In this document: piece after piece, positions 58,163 to 64,000 of the stretch
How the letters are laid out: each line of letters starts with the position of its first letter
Position numbering within the stretch: position 1 is the stretch's first letter
DNA from: Cliona cf. orientalis
Lineage: Eukaryota; Porifera; Demospongiae; Clionaida; Clionaidae
Length of the DNA stretch: 64,000 nucleotides
Assembly: GCA_963930775.1 (NCBI GenBank)
Contig: OZ005697.1
Span: 4,362,292 to 4,426,291 of the forward strand
Direction of reading: 5' to 3'
Notes under the pieces: generated by a model
Told to the model about the DNA's origin: nothing
The model's input: the letters and a program-made list of their open reading frames with translations, nothing else
Database searches by the model: none
Translations under genes and position numbers: made by a program

Positions 58163-60202
58163 ATGGCTCACCAAGTGGAAGAGAGTGATTTGCTAATTCA
58201 TCCAGTAAGGTCTAGACTTAGAGGAGCTGCATCCCGTCCCTCTCAATCACATGCTTCTGAATCGGACAAAAATGTAATACAGCTTCTATTGAGGAAGCTC
58301 CCATCCATCCTGCCGTGTGACATCTGTATCAAATCCAAAGCAGTTATGCTCATCCTGGTATGGAGCATGATAATCGGAGCTATCTACCTCCTCCTGCTGA
58401 ATGGCTTTGGTGTGATGGGTTTCAGTTTACGTCGTCACATTGAGTATATCGACAAGGATCGATTACCTATCAATGTACTAATAATCACTGTTATACTGGC
58501 CTATGCTTTCCTTGCTATAATCCTATTGGTGTATCCCCTAAGTGGCTATTTCGCTGATGTCTGGTGCGGACGCTACAAAGCTGTCATAATCAGTCTTATA
58601 TTGCTTTGTGTAGCCCTTTTTCTCTTATGTTGTGCTGCAGTAATTGGGATAAGAAGCTCATGGAGAAAGGATAGTTTTGGACTAGGTCAATTAATTCCAT
58701 TTGTGGTACTGTTGACTGTGATGATGATTATGATCATTATAAGTCTTTCTTGCTACCAGGCTAATATCATTCAACTTGGTCTAGACCAGCTGTTAGAGGC
58801 TCCCAGTGAGAAACTTAGCCAGTTCATCCACTGGCTCATGTGGGCATATACACTGGGAAGCTTCATACCACTAATCACGTACGTATTTTTGCCATGTTCC
58901 TATAATTCCACGAATTCTAAATCAGGTGCAGAATGGATTAGGATTACAAGTTTTATTCCATTTCCTGCTCTTCTTCTTTTATCTCTCCTGCTGGCCTTCA
59001 CATGTTACGACAAAACTTGGTTCTACTCTGAGCCAGGACAGAATGATCCGTACAAAACTGTGTACAGGGTTCTCCGTTTTGCCTGGAAGAATAAGTTCCC
59101 TATTCGTCGCAGTGCATTTACGTACTGTGATGACTTCATGCCATCACGGATTGACTTTGCCAAGGAGAGGTATGGAGGACCATTCACTACATCACAGGTT
59201 GAAGATGTAAAAACATTCTTAAGAATAGTGAAGGTATTGGTAGCTTTGGGACCGATTTTTATTGTTGAAGTTCCAGGCTCTTATTATCTCTTTCCTCTCT
59301 TTGCTTTACATATTGATAGCACTTTGCAGTTCCAAACAGATCAGCAATGTCACTCAGTAATCAAATGGGTTCTCGTGCAAAGTGGAAGCCTCGGATACAT
59401 TTCTTCTGTCATATTCTTTCCTATGTACATTTGGCTAATTTTTTCGCTTCTTCGTAGGAGAATACCCAAAATCTTAAATCGTTTGAAGTATGCTGTGTGT
59501 ATGCCAGTGGCTGGTGTTCTTTGCTTGCTTATCACAGACCTAATTGGACACTATCGTTTTCATCAAAATTATCCAAACAACTCCACAGGTGGTGTATGTT
59601 TATTCACATCCAGATTTGTAAACCCTGAAGAAGAACACATACCTAATTTACTCGATATGCACTGGGGTGTTGTCATTCCTCCTTGTATTCTGTTTAGTCT
59701 TGGATATCTATTGGTACAGTCAACAGCAGTCGAGTTCATCTTAGCACAGAGTCCTCACTCAATGAAAGGACTTCTTGTTGGAGTCTTCTTTTCCATCAAA
59801 GGCCTCTTTCAGTTTATCAGTGCAGCTGCAGTAATCCCATTTGCAATTCCGAGCATTTGGAATGACATCAACTCAGTGACTAACTGTGGATTTGGCTACT
59901 ATCTTTTCACCGCTGTAGTAGGTTTGGTTGGTCTAGTGGTATTATCCTTCGTAGTGAGAAGTTATAAGTATCGTCAACGAGATGAAAGACCCTTTGACAC
60001 ACGCTTTGCTGAGCAGTACTATGAGAAAGACATTCATTCATCATATAGTCCAGTTACTGGGGTGGGTAGCAACAGTGATAGATGCTCGCATACATATTAT
60101 GGCACTACTAGGAATAGTGATTATGGAGTAATTGAAGGTCACGATGAGATGAATATCTGCCTTAAGGACAGTGCCAGTCAAAGTTATGAGAGGCTGAACT
60201 AA
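58163..60202 (+). CDS. POT/SLC15-like proton-coupled transporter, intronless
   Basis: 679 residues starting MAHQVEESDLLIHP at 58163, with stop TAA at 60200. A soluble N-terminus of about 70 residues is followed by about 12 hydrophobic segments. YPLSGYFADVWCGRYK (about 123-138) matches the POT/PTR signature PLxGGxxAD...GRYK, and GLDQLLEAPSEKLSQFIHW (about 211-230) matches the next conserved stretch of that family, where an acidic and amide pair sits before an aromatic helix. Known relatives move di- and tripeptides, histidine or nitrate with protons. The ExxER proton motif of classical peptide carriers is not seen, so the substrate is open. The C-terminal tail is polar with Tyr- and Ser-rich motifs, probably cytoplasmic. 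A poly(A) signal AATAAA lies at 60349-60354. The lack of introns suggests either a retroposed origin or a naturally single-exon family. Confidence 0.75.
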   Translation: MAHQVEESDLLIHPVRSRLRGAASRPSQSHASESDKNVIQLLLRKLPSILPCDICIKSKAVMLILVWSMIIGAIYLLLLNGFGVMGFSLRRHIEYIDKDRLPINVLIITVILAYAFLAIILLVYPLSGYFADVWCGRYKAVIISLILLCVALFLLCCAAVIGIRSSWRKDSFGLGQLIPFVVLLTVMMIMIIISLSCYQANIIQLGLDQLLEAPSEKLSQFIHWLMWAYTLGSFIPLITYVFLPCSYNSTNSKSGAEWIRITSFIPFPALLLLSLLLAFTCYDKTWFYSEPGQNDPYKTVYRVLRFAWKNKFPIRRSAFTYCDDFMPSRIDFAKERYGGPFTTSQVEDVKTFLRIVKVLVALGPIFIVEVPGSYYLFPLFALHIDSTLQFQTDQQCHSVIKWVLVQSGSLGYISSVIFFPMYIWLIFSLLRRRIPKILNRLKYAVCMPVAGVLCLLITDLIGHYRFHQNYPNNSTGGVCLFTSRFVNPEEEHIPNLLDMHWGVVIPPCILFSLGYLLVQSTAVEFILAQSPHSMKGLLVGVFFSIKGLFQFISAAAVIPFAIPSIWNDINSVTNCGFGYYLFTAVVGLVGLVVLSFVVRSYKYRQRDERPFDTRFAEQYYEKDIHSSYSPVTGVGSNSDRCSHTYYGTTRNSDYGVIEGHDEMNICLKDSASQSYERLN

Positions 60203-60348
60203 ACCAAGTCAACATACGTCATACACATAATAATTATTATAGATATAATAGATATCCTCATTAGATACATTATCATAATTTAATAGATACAGTAGTGCAC
60301 TGTGTTGTTCATGAATGTTTATATTCTAGGCTAGTTTCTATCATGGCA

Positions 60349-60354
60349 AATAAA
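60349..60354 (+). terminator. Candidate poly(A) signal of the transporter gene
   Basis: AATAAA about 150 bases past the stop codon at 60202, followed by T-rich sequence. Confidence 0.5.
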
Positions 60355-61852
60355 ATCTTATTCATCTTTTGGCTATGGTAGCTATTGGGAGGATTTGATA
60401 GCTACTGCTGTTCATAGGATCGGAGTTTGCGAATGTTTCGTGTCCAAAATCTATTTCCTGCAATATTTTTGGTGTTAAATATTATTAATGATTTCAAACA
60501 AATTAATGACCCTGTACCGCATTACCGTTAATAGTGCGCATACATTTCACATTTTGCATCAGCCATGCTATCCAAAATATTACAAACAGCAACATTAGGT
60601 ATTTATGTTTTATAGTCCTCATTAAGGAAAATATAACTATAAATTAATAATCATCTGTCCATGTAATAATGACCTGAACAAGTGCTCACCCCTGGGTGAG
60701 CAAAATTTCAAGGGGTATATAAATGCTGCGGTTTCTATGCTAACTTGGTGGCTAAGTACCCACGTAGGCCAAAATTCCATGGGTGCTTATATTATTATGG
60801 TAACAAATCATTAATTAAATTTTTTATGTAGGTGATATAAGCATTTGTATGCATATAACGGCACTTTCAATTCACTAAAATGAGTACCCATTAAACACAC
60901 TATTTCCGAAATCCGCTAAAATTTGTACCAGCAAATAATCATAGCCCTAAGATAACAAAAAGGCACCATGTCCCTTGATTCAAAGCACACTGAAATCCAT
61001 TTTTCACCAAAATTAATGTGACTGATTCGTTGTGCTTACGAGTCGCTTAGAAGCCTAGGCAGTGGCGTAAGAAGATATTTTGAAATAGGGGGCAGGGAAT
61101 GGTAATCGAATCAATACATAGCTGTGGCTGACTATGCCCACCACAAAGGTATGCTCCCCCAGTAAGATTTTAGATTTTCACATCTTCTTAGAGCTATAAT
61201 ATTCTGAGCACAAATGTGATCTGCTATAAGAAAAGGGACCATTCATGGTAGACTAAGTATGAAACAAGACCAATTTCTATCACGATAATGGCCAGTTTGC
61301 TTTCTACAGATGTAGTATAGTGAGTATACTTGTATCAGTGTATAGATACCAACATAGAGTGGATACCTACAGTACATTATACAATATCATGTATTGTATA
61401 CTCCATACACATGCACTATTACAATAAGCTACATACCGGTATTATATTATATGACAAACATAAAGGATCCCTTTTCACACAGCTGCATGGTCACGTTGTA
61501 CTGGTAAAAGCTTAACTCACCCAATTTAATAATACCTATACTAGAGCGCATATTACTAGGTACACTGGGGAGGGGGCTAAACCCCCCTACATTTTGAACC
61601 AGGGGGCTGATCATGAAGTCCCCCCAGCTCCCCTGGTTCTTACGCTACTGTTTGAAAATTATCGTGATATATACCCTACCCTACAATGCACCCAAGCTTG
61701 ACCTGCAGTAGCTATTTAAGTCACTGAGTTCTAGCTGTACATGTTGCGCTAGTCAGATTGAGTCTCGTTGCTGCTTGTCTGTGCATGCACTTTCGCAGGA
61801 TCTCTCACTCTTCTTGAGAAGCACTTATCTCTTGGCCGTTGTCACATAAACT
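60355..61852. other. Spacer with repeat relics
   Basis: Contains a relative of the 28120-28310 repeat (60430-60600, shared CTGTACCGCATTA), a truncated piece of the GCGC MITE family (60955-61060, shared GATTCGTTGTGCTTACGAGT) and low-identity text only. No gene was seen. Confidence 0.45.

Positions 61853-64000
<2,148 letters not shown>

Overview
The window reads as animal nuclear DNA, most likely from a demosponge. The genes have spliceosomal introns with GT..AG borders, the spacers are AT-rich and full of short palindromic repeats, and several protein types are ones I associate with expanded sponge families: a TKL-like kinase with a coiled coil and Kelch repeats, and large cysteine-rich beta-helix/multi-pass membrane proteins. 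The species assignment is inference; nothing in the window names it.

Layout. 1-2101: last exon of a multi-pass membrane protein entering from the left. 2875-6289 and 11599-16478 (both minus): two copies of a VioB/RebD/StaD-type gene (imine-dimer synthase family with a ferritin-like domain). The first copy is broken by a stop codon and a 10-base deletion; the second is intact. In both, a separate 50-base upstream exon supplies a signal peptide. 16.5-22.3 kb: transposon relics, including an Ulp1-like protease fragment. 22333-26321 (minus): a seven-exon gene for a stand-alone DUF917 (S-Me-THD type) protein. 27329-50735 (plus): a 14-exon gene for a HyuA-type hydantoinase/oxoprolinase fused to DUF917, with a 12.1-kb second intron packed with repeats and one decayed gene. 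52403-54662 (minus): kinase-Kelch gene with a 4-base frameshift in the catalytic loop. 58163-60202 (plus): intronless POT/SLC15-like transporter. 61853-63119 (plus): frameshifted N-terminal exon of the same membrane family that opens the window.

How the parts relate. The two DUF917 genes lie head to head about 1 kb apart and share five intron positions with identical phases, so one arose from the other by inverted partial duplication. Homology also covers the inter-domain linker, which suggests that the fused gene was the source. The VioB-like pair is a direct duplication. Having VioB-like, HyuA and DUF917 genes, all best known from bacteria, within about 48 kb of animal DNA raises the possibility of horizontally acquired enzymes, perhaps a small metabolic cluster. 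That is a hypothesis only. About half of the window is repeats: foldback elements, MITE-like elements with terminal inverted repeats, tRNA-derived SINE-like units, and a 1.2-kb DNA-transposon-like insertion inside an arm of a larger inverted repeat.
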